A DNA stretch of 64,000 nt, taken from contig NZ_FNAD01000006.1 in the NCBI RefSeq assembly GCF_900101745.1, positions 274,626 through 338,625 of the forward strand. Direction: 5' to 3'. Below the pieces are notes generated by a model that saw only the letters and a program-made list of their open reading frames with translations, was not told the DNA's origin and ran no database searches. This document shows, piece after piece, positions 53,458 through 61,612 of the stretch (its first letter is position 1; every line of letters starts with the position of its first letter). The translations under genes were made by a program, and so were the position numbers. This stretch comes from Glycomyces harbinensis (lineage in GTDB: Bacteria > Actinomycetota > Actinomycetes > Mycobacteriales > Micromonosporaceae).

Positions 53458-54627
53458 GTGACGAACAGGCCTCCTTGCGGCACCGATTCCCGAAGCTCGC
53501 CGCCCACCGCCGGGGTGGTCGGCGCGCTCGCCGTTGCGGTCGTGCTGACCGGGGCGACCGTCTTCGGCGAGTACGTCAGCGACGAGACCGGGTGGCTGCC
53601 GGGCTTCGACATCGCGATCGGGGCGGTGAGCCTGCTGGTCTCGCCGCTGCTGCTGCGACGACCGGTCGGCGCGACGGTGCTGCTCGTGACGCTGACCGCA
53701 CTGTCGCCCGCGGCCACGCCGTCGGCCGCGATGGGCGTGCTCTGCGTCGCGCAGCTGTCCCGGTTTCGCGTCGCGGCCGCCGTGGCCGCGGTCGGATTCA
53801 TCGCCCAGGCCGTGCAAGGCGTCTGGCGCGGCCAAGCCGGCATCGACTACGGCTGGTGGCTGTTCCTGGTCGCCATCGCGTTCGGTGCGCTGCTCGGCTG
53901 GGGCCGGCTCGCCCGGGACCGACGCGCACTCATCCACTCCCTGCGCGAACGCGCACGGCGCGCCGAGGCCGAGCAGGGGCGACGCGTGGCCGAGGCCCGG
54001 ATGCGGGAGCGCCACCGGGTCGCCAGGGAGATGCACGACGGACTGGCACACCGGTTGTCACTCCTGGCCACCTACGCGGGCGCCCTGGAGTACCGCCCGG
54101 ACTCCCCTCCCGAGCAGCTCGCCGGAGCCGCCGGAGTGATCCGCGCCGGAGCGCATGAGGCACTGAACGAGCTGCGGGAGGTCATCACCGTGCTGCGCGA
54201 GGATGCGAAAGACCGCGACGTGCTGCCGCAACCCGTGCTCGACGACATTCCCCGCCTCATCGACGAGTCCCGAGACGCCGGTGCGGCAGTGGAACTGCGC
54301 GACGCGGCGACCGGCGGGGACGCCGTTCCCGACATCGTCGGCCGCACCGCCTACCGGATCGTCCAGGAAGGACTCACCAACGCCCGCAAACACGCCGCGG
54401 GCCAACCCGTCCAGGTCCTCCTGGAACGCCAGTCCGGGGCCCGACTCGTGATCGACATCCGCAATCCGCTGCCGCCGGACCGATCGGCCGCACCCGCCGC
54501 GCCCGGCGGCGGCTTCGGTCTGATCGGCATGGCGGAACGGGCACGCCTCGCGGGCGGGAACCTCGACCACGGGACGAGTCCGCCCGGCGAGTTCCGAGTC
54601 CGGGCCTGGCTACCATTGCCGACGTGA
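53458..54627 (+). CDS. Sensor histidine kinase, HisKA_3 (NarX/DesK-like) family
   Basis: The 389-residue kinase has four to five membrane segments (about 17-150) with little extracytoplasmic loop, then a linker helix and the HisKA_3 site with phospho-accepting His193 in REMHDGLAHRLS. The ATPase domain shows YRIVQEGLTNARKHA (N-box) and GGGFGLIGMAERARLAGG (G-box). Signals sensed by such intramembrane kinases are often envelope stress. GTG 53458 has a -10-like box six bases before it. Its stop overlaps the regulator start by four bases (GTGA). Confidence 0.9.
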   Translation: MTNRPPCGTDSRSSPPTAGVVGALAVAVVLTGATVFGEYVSDETGWLPGFDIAIGAVSLLVSPLLLRRPVGATVLLVTLTALSPAATPSAAMGVLCVAQLSRFRVAAAVAAVGFIAQAVQGVWRGQAGIDYGWWLFLVAIAFGALLGWGRLARDRRALIHSLRERARRAEAEQGRRVAEARMRERHRVAREMHDGLAHRLSLLATYAGALEYRPDSPPEQLAGAAGVIRAGAHEALNELREVITVLREDAKDRDVLPQPVLDDIPRLIDESRDAGAAVELRDAATGGDAVPDIVGRTAYRIVQEGLTNARKHAAGQPVQVLLERQSGARLVIDIRNPLPPDRSAAPAAPGGGFGLIGMAERARLAGGNLDHGTSPPGEFRVRAWLPLPT

Positions 54628-55277
54628 ACGCTCCGCTGCGCGTGCTCCTGGTCGACGATGACGCCATGGTCCGGGCCGGTCTGTCCATGATGATCGACGG
54701 CGCCCGCGGCATCACCGTGGTGGGCAGGGCCGTCGACGGCGACGAGGCGCTCTCGGCCGTGCAGGACTCCAATCCCCACGTGGTGCTCATGGACCTTCGG
54801 ATGCCGCGCGTGGACGGCATCACCGCCACCCGCCGGCTGCGGCGACTGCCGAACCCGCCGGAAGTGATCGTGCTGACCACCTTCGACGCCGACGAGGACA
54901 TCCTGCACGCGTTGCGGGCCGGCGCCAGCGGCTTCCTGCTCAAGGACACGCCGCCCGAGCAGATCGTCGCCGCGATCCTCAGCGTCGCCGCGGGCGACCC
55001 GATCCTGTCCCCGCAGATCACCCGCCGGCTCATGGACCGGGCGGCCGCCCAGACCGACGCCCACGTAACGGCCAGCGCCGCGCTGGCCGGTCTCAGCACG
55101 CGCGAGCACGAGGTGGTCCTCGCGGTGGCGCAAGGCAGGACGAACGCCGAGATCGCCGCCGAACTGTTCATGAGCGTTGCCACCGTCAAGGCGCACCTCA
55201 CCCACGTCTTCGGCAAGCTCGGTCTCAACAACCGGACGCAGATCGCCGTGCTCGCCCGCGAGGCGGGCCTGGTCTGA
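54624..55277 (+). CDS. Response regulator, NarL/LuxR family
   Basis: The 217-residue partner of the kinase has a receiver domain with the acid pair at the start (VDDDA), phospho-acceptor Asp57 in VLMDLRMPRVDG, and Lys in FLLKDTPPE. The C-terminal LuxR helix-turn-helix reads LSTREHEVVLAVAQGRTNAEIA and SVATVKAHLTHVF. It likely controls the divergent membrane protein genes or itself. The end of the gene abuts a sulfotransferase relic on the other strand. Confidence 0.92.
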   Translation: MNAPLRVLLVDDDAMVRAGLSMMIDGARGITVVGRAVDGDEALSAVQDSNPHVVLMDLRMPRVDGITATRRLRRLPNPPEVIVLTTFDADEDILHALRAGASGFLLKDTPPEQIVAAILSVAAGDPILSPQITRRLMDRAAAQTDAHVTASAALAGLSTREHEVVLAVAQGRTNAEIAAELFMSVATVKAHLTHVFGKLGLNNRTQIAVLAREAGLV

Positions 55278-55279
55278 GC

Positions 55280-55560
55280 GCTGCCCGTACGGGTCGGCCG
55301 TGAGCTGGTGGTACGACACGTCGACCATCCGATCGGGCGGAACCCCGAGGCGCGCCAGGCGACCCTGCTCGACCATCCACGACAGCGAGTCGAGCCATTC
55401 GCGACCGATCTGATGCGCAGCCGGTTCTCCATGCGCAACTGGAGTTCCGAGACCGTCCCGGCCCATCCCAGATAGGACAGGTCGCGCACCTTCGCGAACC
55501 GGTGCAGCAGCGCCCGGTAGTCCTCGACGAAGTCGCGGTCGATGTCGGCGCCGACGCCCG
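55280..55560 (-). pseudogene. Internally deleted, frameshifted sulfotransferase relic
   Basis: On the minus strand one frame (55560 to about 55415) gives DFVEDYRALLHRFAKVRDLS and LRMENRLRI, which aligns with the N-terminal helix region of the intact sulfotransferase at 6.4-7.8 kb (LIEDFRLILRAWARQD and VINRFRI). At about 55415 the reading switches frame and continues as GREWLDSLSWMVEQG and VPPDRMVDVSYHQLTADPYG, the C-terminal region of the same family. About two hundred codons including both PAPS-binding motifs are missing between them. The end is cut by the response regulator gene. This fills the largest stretch without an intact gene (55278-55610). Confidence 0.65.
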
Positions 55561-55562
55561 CG

Positions 55563-55603
55563 CCGCGGATCAGGGCCGGCGCCGACCGAGCCCTGATCCG
55601 CGG
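55563..55603. terminator. Perfect 14-bp hairpin after the FAD oxidoreductase gene
   Basis: CCGCGGATCAGGGC (55563-55576) pairs exactly with 55590-55603 around 13 bases. It lies eight bases past the stop of the minus-strand oxidoreductase. Confidence 0.65.
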
Positions 55604-55610
55604 GGGCGGT

Positions 55611-57221
55611 CTACCACCGGAGTTCGGGATCCCAGCGCAGCTGCGCGCCTCCTCGCTCGAGGTCGTTCTGGAAGTCGCCGAGTCGACGCGGGTCGGAGCG
55701 CACCGTCGACGGCTCGACCTTCCGGTCGAGGCAGTACGCGGCGAGCGCGCCCACCGCCTCGCCGATCGACCACTCGACCGGCTGGAGCCGGTAGCTGCCG
55801 TTCGAGATGTGCGTGGTGCCGATGTTCTTGGCGGCGGGGAGGAGGTTGCGCACCCGCTGCGGCAGGAGTGCGCCGAGGGGGATCTCGAAGGGCTCCGGGA
55901 GGCCGCCGCCGCCGGCGCTCGAGCCGGTCGTGGCATGGCGGTCGATCCAGTAGTAGTGCCCCACGCCCACCGTGTCCGGGTACCGCTCCGCGCCCCGGCC
56001 GTCGCGGAACCGCCGGTCGAAGTCCTGCTCGAGGATCGTGCGCTGCGCTCGGATGCGGCGGGACTCGCGGAAGTACGGCAGCATCGCGAAGCCGTCGGGG
56101 GTCCCGGTCACGCGCGGCGCGAGGCGCAGGCCGGGCCAGCCGGTGCCGCCGTCGGGCCGCGGGGCCTCGGTCTGCAGCCAGTAGAGCAGCGACCTGCTCA
56201 GCGACTTCGAGCGATCCCAGTGCACGGCAACGTCATCGGTGCCGAAGAGCGGCCCGCCGACGTAGTCGTTCATGGGCCAGTTCACGATCACGATGTCGCT
56301 CGCGTACGCACCGTCCTCGAACTGGCGCCGCGCGGCGACGCGCCGATAGTTCCACAGCTCGGGGGCCTCGCCCATGTTGCGGTGATCCACATCGATGGCG
56401 AATGGGTCGTCGTCGGCGTTCACGTTCAGCGTGTACTCGCGGGCGATCGAGCCGTCGTGCGCGGCCCGGCGGAATCCGAGCATCTTCTCGCCCGCGAGCT
56501 GGGGCGGGCGCCAGTCGCGGAAGAACTCGTAGTCGTCGGGCCGGTCGATGACGTGGTCCTCGCCGGCGAGGTGTTCGATCGCGAAGCACCAGGTGACGCT
56601 CTGCATGTCGAGGGGATCGCCGGTCTCCGGGGCGCCGGGCTCGCCGGTCTCGCCCCGCCCCTCGCGCCCGGTGACGAACTCGACGCCGCCCAGTTCCAGC
56701 AGGTCGCCCAGCTCGGTCGCGTCGAGCACGAAGGGCGCGGTGAGCTCGCGGGCATTCCCTTCGCGGTCGCGCACCGTCACCGCACTGATGAGGTCGCCGT
56801 CGGCGTGGACGGCGACGGGGACCGTCTCGAGCATCAGGGTGAGCCGTCCGGACGCCTCGTACGGGCGCAGCAGATCGTGGATCACCGCGAGGACGACCTT
56901 GGGCTCGACGCTCAGCGGGCTCACCCACGCCGCGCCCGGATTGAGGCGCCGGTCCGCTCGCGCGGCCGCGGTCAGCGGGTAGTAGGTCCGGTAGCGCTCG
57001 CGGACGAGTTCGCGGAACCGCGCGTAGCTGCGGTTGCGGCCCGTCGTCTCGATCCGGCGGTGCTCGTCGCTCGGCACGAGCTGCGCCGTCAGCTGTCCTC
57101 CGAGCCAGGGTGTCCGCTCGGTCATGATCACCGACCTGCCTCGGCGCAGTGCGGCGAGTGCGGCGGACACGCCACCGACTCCGCCGCCGATGATGAGAAG
57201 ATCGGCCTGCTGTTCATTCAC
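55611..57221 (-). CDS. FAD-dependent oxidoreductase (PF12831-like), locus 2
   Basis: The 536-residue enzyme begins LLIIGGGVGGVSAALAAL and shows PWLGGQLTAQLVPSDEH, FVLDATELGDLLELGG, RPDGGTGWPGLRLAP and NIGTTHISNGSYRLQPVEW. These stretches match the first gene of the other locus (26355-28028) almost residue for residue, so the two loci share this enzyme type. AAAGAGG precedes GTG 57221 by seven bases. It is divergent from a LacI gene and should share its control. No signal peptide. Substrate unknown; a sugar oxidation is inferred from context. Confidence 0.88.
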   Translation of the reverse strand: MNEQQADLLIIGGGVGGVSAALAALRRGRSVIMTERTPWLGGQLTAQLVPSDEHRRIETTGRNRSYARFRELVRERYRTYYPLTAAARADRRLNPGAAWVSPLSVEPKVVLAVIHDLLRPYEASGRLTLMLETVPVAVHADGDLISAVTVRDREGNARELTAPFVLDATELGDLLELGGVEFVTGREGRGETGEPGAPETGDPLDMQSVTWCFAIEHLAGEDHVIDRPDDYEFFRDWRPPQLAGEKMLGFRRAAHDGSIAREYTLNVNADDDPFAIDVDHRNMGEAPELWNYRRVAARRQFEDGAYASDIVIVNWPMNDYVGGPLFGTDDVAVHWDRSKSLSRSLLYWLQTEAPRPDGGTGWPGLRLAPRVTGTPDGFAMLPYFRESRRIRAQRTILEQDFDRRFRDGRGAERYPDTVGVGHYYWIDRHATTGSSAGGGGLPEPFEIPLGALLPQRVRNLLPAAKNIGTTHISNGSYRLQPVEWSIGEAVGALAAYCLDRKVEPSTVRSDPRRLGDFQNDLERGGAQLRWDPELRW

Positions 57222-57247
57222 GGGAAAACCTCTTTCTTTCCCGGGAA

Positions 57248-57291
57248 CTCTAGGTAATTTTATCGGCGTTTTGCAAGTAAAATCTCTAGAG
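57248..57291. promoter_or_regulatory. Imperfect long inverted repeat in the divergent LacI/FAD control region
   Basis: Left half CTCTAGGTAATTTTA (57248-57262) mirrors the right half TAAAATCTCTAGAG (57278-57291) with one indel and one change; 15 bases lie between them. The region is AT-rich against a GC-rich background. A copy of the left half recurs at 58390-58405 before the binding-protein gene. Confidence 0.5.
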
Positions 57292-57306
57292 GTGACGAGT
57301 TCGCCA

Positions 57307-57312
57307 TAGAAT
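57307..57312 (+). promoter_or_regulatory. -10 box of the LacI gene
   Basis: TAGAAT lies 32 bases before ATG 57345; no clear -35 is seen. It stands 15 bases after the long inverted repeat. Confidence 0.4.
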
Positions 57313-57344
57313 GCCAGCACTGGAAGTGAATCGAAGGGATGCCC

Positions 57345-58379
57345 ATGCGCGAGAAGGACCGTCGGCCGTCGCTTGCCGAGGTGGCAAACGAGGCGGGTGT
57401 CTCGATCTCGACCGTGTCGAAGGTCGTGAACGGGGCGCCCGACGTCGCCGAGGACACCAGGGTGCGGGTGGAGACCGCCCTGCGCGACAAGCAGTACCTG
57501 TCGCCCAAGCAGCGCTCCCGGAGCGATCTGGCGACCGTGGTCGTCGTGCTCGCGAACTCCAGCATGTCCTCGCCGCTGACGGTGGAGATCCTGCGGGGGA
57601 CGATGCGAGCGGCGCACGAGGCGGGGCTCGAGCTGGTCCTCCTCGACCTCCCCGACGGCGCGCCGGCCGCGGGGTGGCTCGACCGCACGAAGCGGAACGG
57701 TCCCACGGCGGTGGTCGTCTTGAAGTCGCGGCTGCGCACCGAAGAGCGCGCCAAGCTCGCGAAGAACGGGGTGCCGCTCGTCGAGGTGGACACCTACCAG
57801 CTGCCGGACAGTGATTCGTACTCGGTCGGCGCGACCAACTTCGCGGGCGGCATGGCGGCGACCCGGCATCTGCTGGCGCTCGGGCACACGCGCATCGGGT
57901 TCCTCGGCGGCATGGCGGACACGCAGGCGTCGATCGCCCGCAAGCACGGGCACCTCGCGGCGCTCGCCTTCGCGGGGCTCCCGGCCGGTGACGACATCAT
58001 CGAAGAGGGCGACTTCACGTACGAATCGGGTCTGCGGACCGCCCAGGAGCTCCTGAGCAGGGCCGATCCTGTCACGGCGATCTTCGCCGCGAGCGACGCG
58101 CAGGCCGCGGGCGTCCTGGAGGCGGCGCGCCTCGCCGGGCTGTCGGTGCCGCGCGACCTCAGCGTCATCGGCTTCGACGACCAGCTCGTCGCCCGGATGA
58201 CCGCGCCGCGGCTGACGACCATCCGCCAGCCGTCGGAGGCGATGGGCGCGTACGCGGTGGAGGTCGCCCACAAGCTCCTGCTCGGCGGGGCGCCGCCCAC
58301 GTTCCACACGGACCTCGCGACGGAGCTCGTCGTTCGCGACTCGACGGCGCCGCCGCAAGGTCTCGAAAATACTTCTTGA
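57345..58379 (+). CDS. LacI-family transcriptional regulator, locus 2
   Basis: The 344-residue regulator has a helix-turn-helix at residues 7-55 (LAEVANEAGVSISTVSKVVNG) and a sugar-sensor domain with ITAIFAAS-like and SVIGFDDQLVARMTAPRLTT motifs typical of the family. GAAGGG lies six bases before ATG 57345, better than the ATG two codons earlier. It is divergent from the FAD oxidoreductase and 72 bases upstream of the binding-protein gene, so it should control both. Confidence 0.9.
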   Translation: MREKDRRPSLAEVANEAGVSISTVSKVVNGAPDVAEDTRVRVETALRDKQYLSPKQRSRSDLATVVVVLANSSMSSPLTVEILRGTMRAAHEAGLELVLLDLPDGAPAAGWLDRTKRNGPTAVVVLKSRLRTEERAKLAKNGVPLVEVDTYQLPDSDSYSVGATNFAGGMAATRHLLALGHTRIGFLGGMADTQASIARKHGHLAALAFAGLPAGDDIIEEGDFTYESGLRTAQELLSRADPVTAIFAASDAQAAGVLEAARLAGLSVPRDLSVIGFDDQLVARMTAPRLTTIRQPSEAMGAYAVEVAHKLLLGGAPPTFHTDLATELVVRDSTAPPQGLENTS

Positions 58380-58389
58380 TTTTCTCGGT

Positions 58390-58405
58390 AACTCTGGTAC
58401 TTTTT
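58390..58405 (+). promoter_or_regulatory. Second copy of the locus-2 operator half-site
   Basis: AACTCTGGTACTTTTT matches AACTCTAGGTAATTTT at 57246-57261 apart from one missing A and one change. It lies about 50 bases before the binding-protein start, so the same LacI protein may bind both places. Confidence 0.5.
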
Positions 58406-58451
58406 CTTTCTACGCGCTATGCGGCGCGTCATGAGTCCGAAGGAGTACTTC

Positions 58452-59741
58452 ATGCGAGCTACCCGATCCCGAGGGGCGGCAATCGCGCTCACCGGTGTTC
58501 TCGCGGTGTCCCTCAGCGCATGCGCGGGCGGCGACGACGGCGCGTCAGGCCCGGCCGACCTGAAGATGGCGCTCTGGTCGTCGAACGAGGACCACCTGGC
58601 GCTGCTGCAGGAGATCGGCGACGCCTACGTGGCGGAGCACGGCGACGAGGTCGCGTCGATCACGTTCGAACCGGTCACCAATCCGGACTACATCGCGGGG
58701 CTGACGACGCAGATCGCAGGCGGGGACGTGCCCGACCTCGCCTGGATCCCGGAGGCGAGCGGGCCCGAGTTCGTCGACTCCGGCATCCTCTACGACGTCC
58801 GCGAGACGCTCGAAGGCACCGAGGGGTACGACCTCGACGACATCATCCCCGCAGCGCTCGAGCCCTGGCAGGACGACGCCGGCGGCGTCTACGCGTATCC
58901 GTTCTCCAACTCGCCGATCGCGCTCTACGTGAACGAGACCCTTCTCGCGGAGGCCGGCCAGCCCGACGTGAAGGCGCTCGTCGGCACGCCGGAGTACACG
59001 TGGGAGACGGTCACCGACATCGCCGCGGCGACGAACGGAGCGACCGGAGCCTCCGGATTGAACATTCCGACCTTCAACCCCACGAACTGGAGCGCGGTCA
59101 CGATGCTCGGGAGCGCGTGGGGCGCGGCGCCGTGGTCTGAGGACGGCGCGACGTGCGAGTTCGCGTCGCCGGAGATGATCGAGTACCTCACCTGGTACCA
59201 GGACCAGATCGCGCGGGGCGCCATCCCCGCGGTCTCCGGGAACGCCGCGCCGGCCGCGTTCGCGAGCGGCGACGTCGCCTTCAGCGTCGCGCAGCTCAGC
59301 CAGTCCGGCAGTCTCGACGACAGCTTCGAGTGGTCCTTCCTCCCGCTCCCGGCGGGCCCGGAGGGCTACCACCCCATCGTGGGCCAGGCGGGCGTGAGCG
59401 TGCTCGAGCGCAGCGAGCGCAAGGAAGAGGCGGCCGGGTTCCTGGCGTACCTGACGAACTCCGCGAACGCCGAACTGCTCGCGCAGTTCTTCCCGCCGCC
59501 GCGGCAGTCGCTCCTCAACGTGGAGACGCTCTCGCAGGCCGCGCCGAAGCTCTCGCCCGAGGAGATCCAGACCGCGATCATCGACGTGGTTCCCGAGGCG
59601 CAGGTCAAGCCGCAGCACTCGGTGCTGTCGCAGTTCTCGGACGCGGTCCGCGCCGGGCTCGACCCGGTGTGGTCGGGCGGCGACGTCGAGTCCGCGGTGA
59701 ACGAGATCTGCGAGCAGATCTCGCCGACGCTCGAGGGGTGA
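58452..59741 (+). CDS. Sugar-binding lipoprotein, locus 2
   Basis: The 429-residue family-1 solute-binding protein has a lipoprotein signal ending LSAC and begins its mature part with LKMALWSSNEDHLALLQEIG. Other typical stretches are FPFSNSPIALYVNETLL-like (YAYPFSNSPIALYVNE) and GWSV-type interior. AAGGAG lies six bases before ATG 58452. It feeds the two permeases that follow; the first overlaps or nearly overlaps its stop. Ligand unknown. Confidence 0.92.
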   Translation: MRATRSRGAAIALTGVLAVSLSACAGGDDGASGPADLKMALWSSNEDHLALLQEIGDAYVAEHGDEVASITFEPVTNPDYIAGLTTQIAGGDVPDLAWIPEASGPEFVDSGILYDVRETLEGTEGYDLDDIIPAALEPWQDDAGGVYAYPFSNSPIALYVNETLLAEAGQPDVKALVGTPEYTWETVTDIAAATNGATGASGLNIPTFNPTNWSAVTMLGSAWGAAPWSEDGATCEFASPEMIEYLTWYQDQIARGAIPAVSGNAAPAAFASGDVAFSVAQLSQSGSLDDSFEWSFLPLPAGPEGYHPIVGQAGVSVLERSERKEEAAGFLAYLTNSANAELLAQFFPPPRQSLLNVETLSQAAPKLSPEEIQTAIIDVVPEAQVKPQHSVLSQFSDAVRAGLDPVWSGGDVESAVNEICEQISPTLEG

Positions 59742-59746
59742 CCCGA

Positions 59747-60676
59747 GTGACCGCACTCGCTTCCGCGGCGGAAGGCGGCAGAGCCGCGCCGCGCCGGCGG
59801 CCCCGCCCCGATCGGGACCGCTGGCTCGGCGCGGCCTTCGTCGCCCCGCAGGCCCTCGGCGTCATCGTCCTCGGGGTCGTCCCGTTCTTCTTCGTCATCT
59901 GGTACAGCTTCAACGAGTGGCGGCCGCTCACCGGGCAGATGGAGTTCATCGGCCTCGAGAACTACTCCCGCCTCATCGCGGACCCGACGTTCTCGGCGTC
60001 GGTCCTGGCGAGCCTCCTGTTCAGCGCGGGCGTGCTCGTCCTGAACCTCGTGATCGCGATCGGCCTCGCCGTGCTCCTCAACCGAAGGATGAAGGGCACC
60101 ACCGCGTTCCGCACGATCTTCTTCTCCCCGGTCGTCGTCTCGGTCGTCGCCTGGTCGGTGACCTGGGGCTTCCTCCTCGCGCCCAACGGAGGGATCAACG
60201 GCGCACTGGACCTCCTCGGCGTCACCGGGCCGAACTGGCTCGCCGATCCGTCCACGGCGCTGATCTCCCTCGTGGTGGTGCAGGTGTTCAAGGGCGTCGG
60301 CATGAACATGGTCCTCTTCCTCGCGGCGCTGCAGAGCGTCCCGGAGGAGATCCGCGAGGCCGCGCAACTGGACGGCGCCTCGCCGTCGAAGTCGTTCTGG
60401 TCCATCACCGTGCCCATGATCGCGCCGACGATCCTGCTCACCGGCATCCTCACGACCATCGGATCGCTCGAGGTCTTCGCGCCCGTGCAGCTGCTCACCG
60501 GGGGCGGGCCCGGCGATTCGACGAACGTCCTGCCGTTCTTCCTGTACCGCACCGCGTTCATCAGCCAGCAGTTCGGCTACGCGAGCGCGATCGGCGTCGT
60601 GCTGTTCGCGATCATCCTCGCGCTGACGATGCTGCAGTGGACCACCCGCCGGAAGTGGGTGCACGATGAGGTCTGA
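59747..60676 (+). CDS. Sugar ABC transporter permease, MalF type, locus 2
   Basis: The 309-residue protein has an Arg/Pro-rich N-terminus, then six membrane segments from FVAPQALGVIVLGVVPFFFV. The EAA loop is REAAQLDGASPSKSFWSI with TVPMI. GTG 59747 is chosen because GAGGGG lies eight bases upstream; GTG 59738, which overlaps the previous stop, is an alternative. It overlaps the next gene by 11 bases. Confidence 0.9.
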   Translation: MTALASAAEGGRAAPRRRPRPDRDRWLGAAFVAPQALGVIVLGVVPFFFVIWYSFNEWRPLTGQMEFIGLENYSRLIADPTFSASVLASLLFSAGVLVLNLVIAIGLAVLLNRRMKGTTAFRTIFFSPVVVSVVAWSVTWGFLLAPNGGINGALDLLGVTGPNWLADPSTALISLVVVQVFKGVGMNMVLFLAALQSVPEEIREAAQLDGASPSKSFWSITVPMIAPTILLTGILTTIGSLEVFAPVQLLTGGGPGDSTNVLPFFLYRTAFISQQFGYASAIGVVLFAIILALTMLQWTTRRKWVHDEV

Positions 60677-61529
60677 CGCATCGCGCGCGGCGAGGAGCCG
60701 TTCGAGGGCCACGACCGTCACGCTCTACGTGCTGCTCGTCGTGGTGTCCGTCCCCTTCCTCTATCCGACGCTGTGGATGTTCTTCTCCTCGTTCAAGCCG
60801 GCGAACGAGATCTTCCTGCAGCCGCCCGCCCTGCTGCCGCGGGAGTGGACGCTCGACGGGTTCGCTCAGGTGTTCACCGCGCAGCCGTTCGTCCAGCAGT
60901 ACGGCAACTCGATGTACATCGCGGCGATCGTCACCGCGGCCTCGATCCTGCTGTCCGCGATGGCCGGCTACGCGTTCGCGCGGATCCGCTTCCCGCTGCG
61001 GAACGCGGTGTTCACGCTCATGCTCGCGGCGATGATGGTGCCGACCGAGGTCACGATCATCCCGATCTTCACCGCCGTCAACGCGATGGGGCTCAACGAC
61101 ACGCACTGGCCGCTGATCATCCTGCCGATCTTCGGGCCGACCGCCGTGGTCTCCGTCTTCATCTTCCGGCAGCACTTCCTCAGCTTCCCGACGGAGTACG
61201 AGGAGGCCGCGAGGCTCGACGGCGTGAGCCGAGCCGGGGTGTTCTTCCGGATCGCCCTCCCGCTCGCCAAGCCGGCGATCGCCGCGGTCGGGATCATGGC
61301 GTTCCTGCGCTCGTTCAACATGTACTTCGAGGCGCTCATCTTCCTGCGCACGCCCGAGAACTTCACGCTCGGGCTCGCGATCACCCGCTACCAGGACTTC
61401 TACGGCGAGCAGATGTGGAACACGCAGCTCGGCGCGGCCTCGCTCACCGTCGTCCCGATCCTCGTGGTGTTCCTCATCGCGCAGAAGCAGTTCGTGCAGG
61501 GTCTCGCGCAGACCGGGCTCAAGGGATGA
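60666..61529 (+). CDS. Sugar ABC transporter permease, MalG type, locus 2
   Basis: The 287-residue second channel subunit has FSSFKPANEIF after its first membrane segment and the EAA loop EEAARLDGVSRAGVFFRI with ALPLA, as in MalG-type permeases. It ends GLAQTGLKG. Start overlaps the previous gene by 11 bases. No ATPase gene follows. Confidence 0.92.
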   Translation: MRSDASRAARSRSRATTVTLYVLLVVVSVPFLYPTLWMFFSSFKPANEIFLQPPALLPREWTLDGFAQVFTAQPFVQQYGNSMYIAAIVTAASILLSAMAGYAFARIRFPLRNAVFTLMLAAMMVPTEVTIIPIFTAVNAMGLNDTHWPLIILPIFGPTAVVSVFIFRQHFLSFPTEYEEAARLDGVSRAGVFFRIALPLAKPAIAAVGIMAFLRSFNMYFEALIFLRTPENFTLGLAITRYQDFYGEQMWNTQLGAASLTVVPILVVFLIAQKQFVQGLAQTGLKG

Positions 61530-61612
61530 CCTGAGCCACCTCAGCGGCGGCGCAGACCGGGCGCCGCCGCTGACCGCAACGGCCCGGTCGAGAGACAAAG
61601 GAGTCCAAAACC

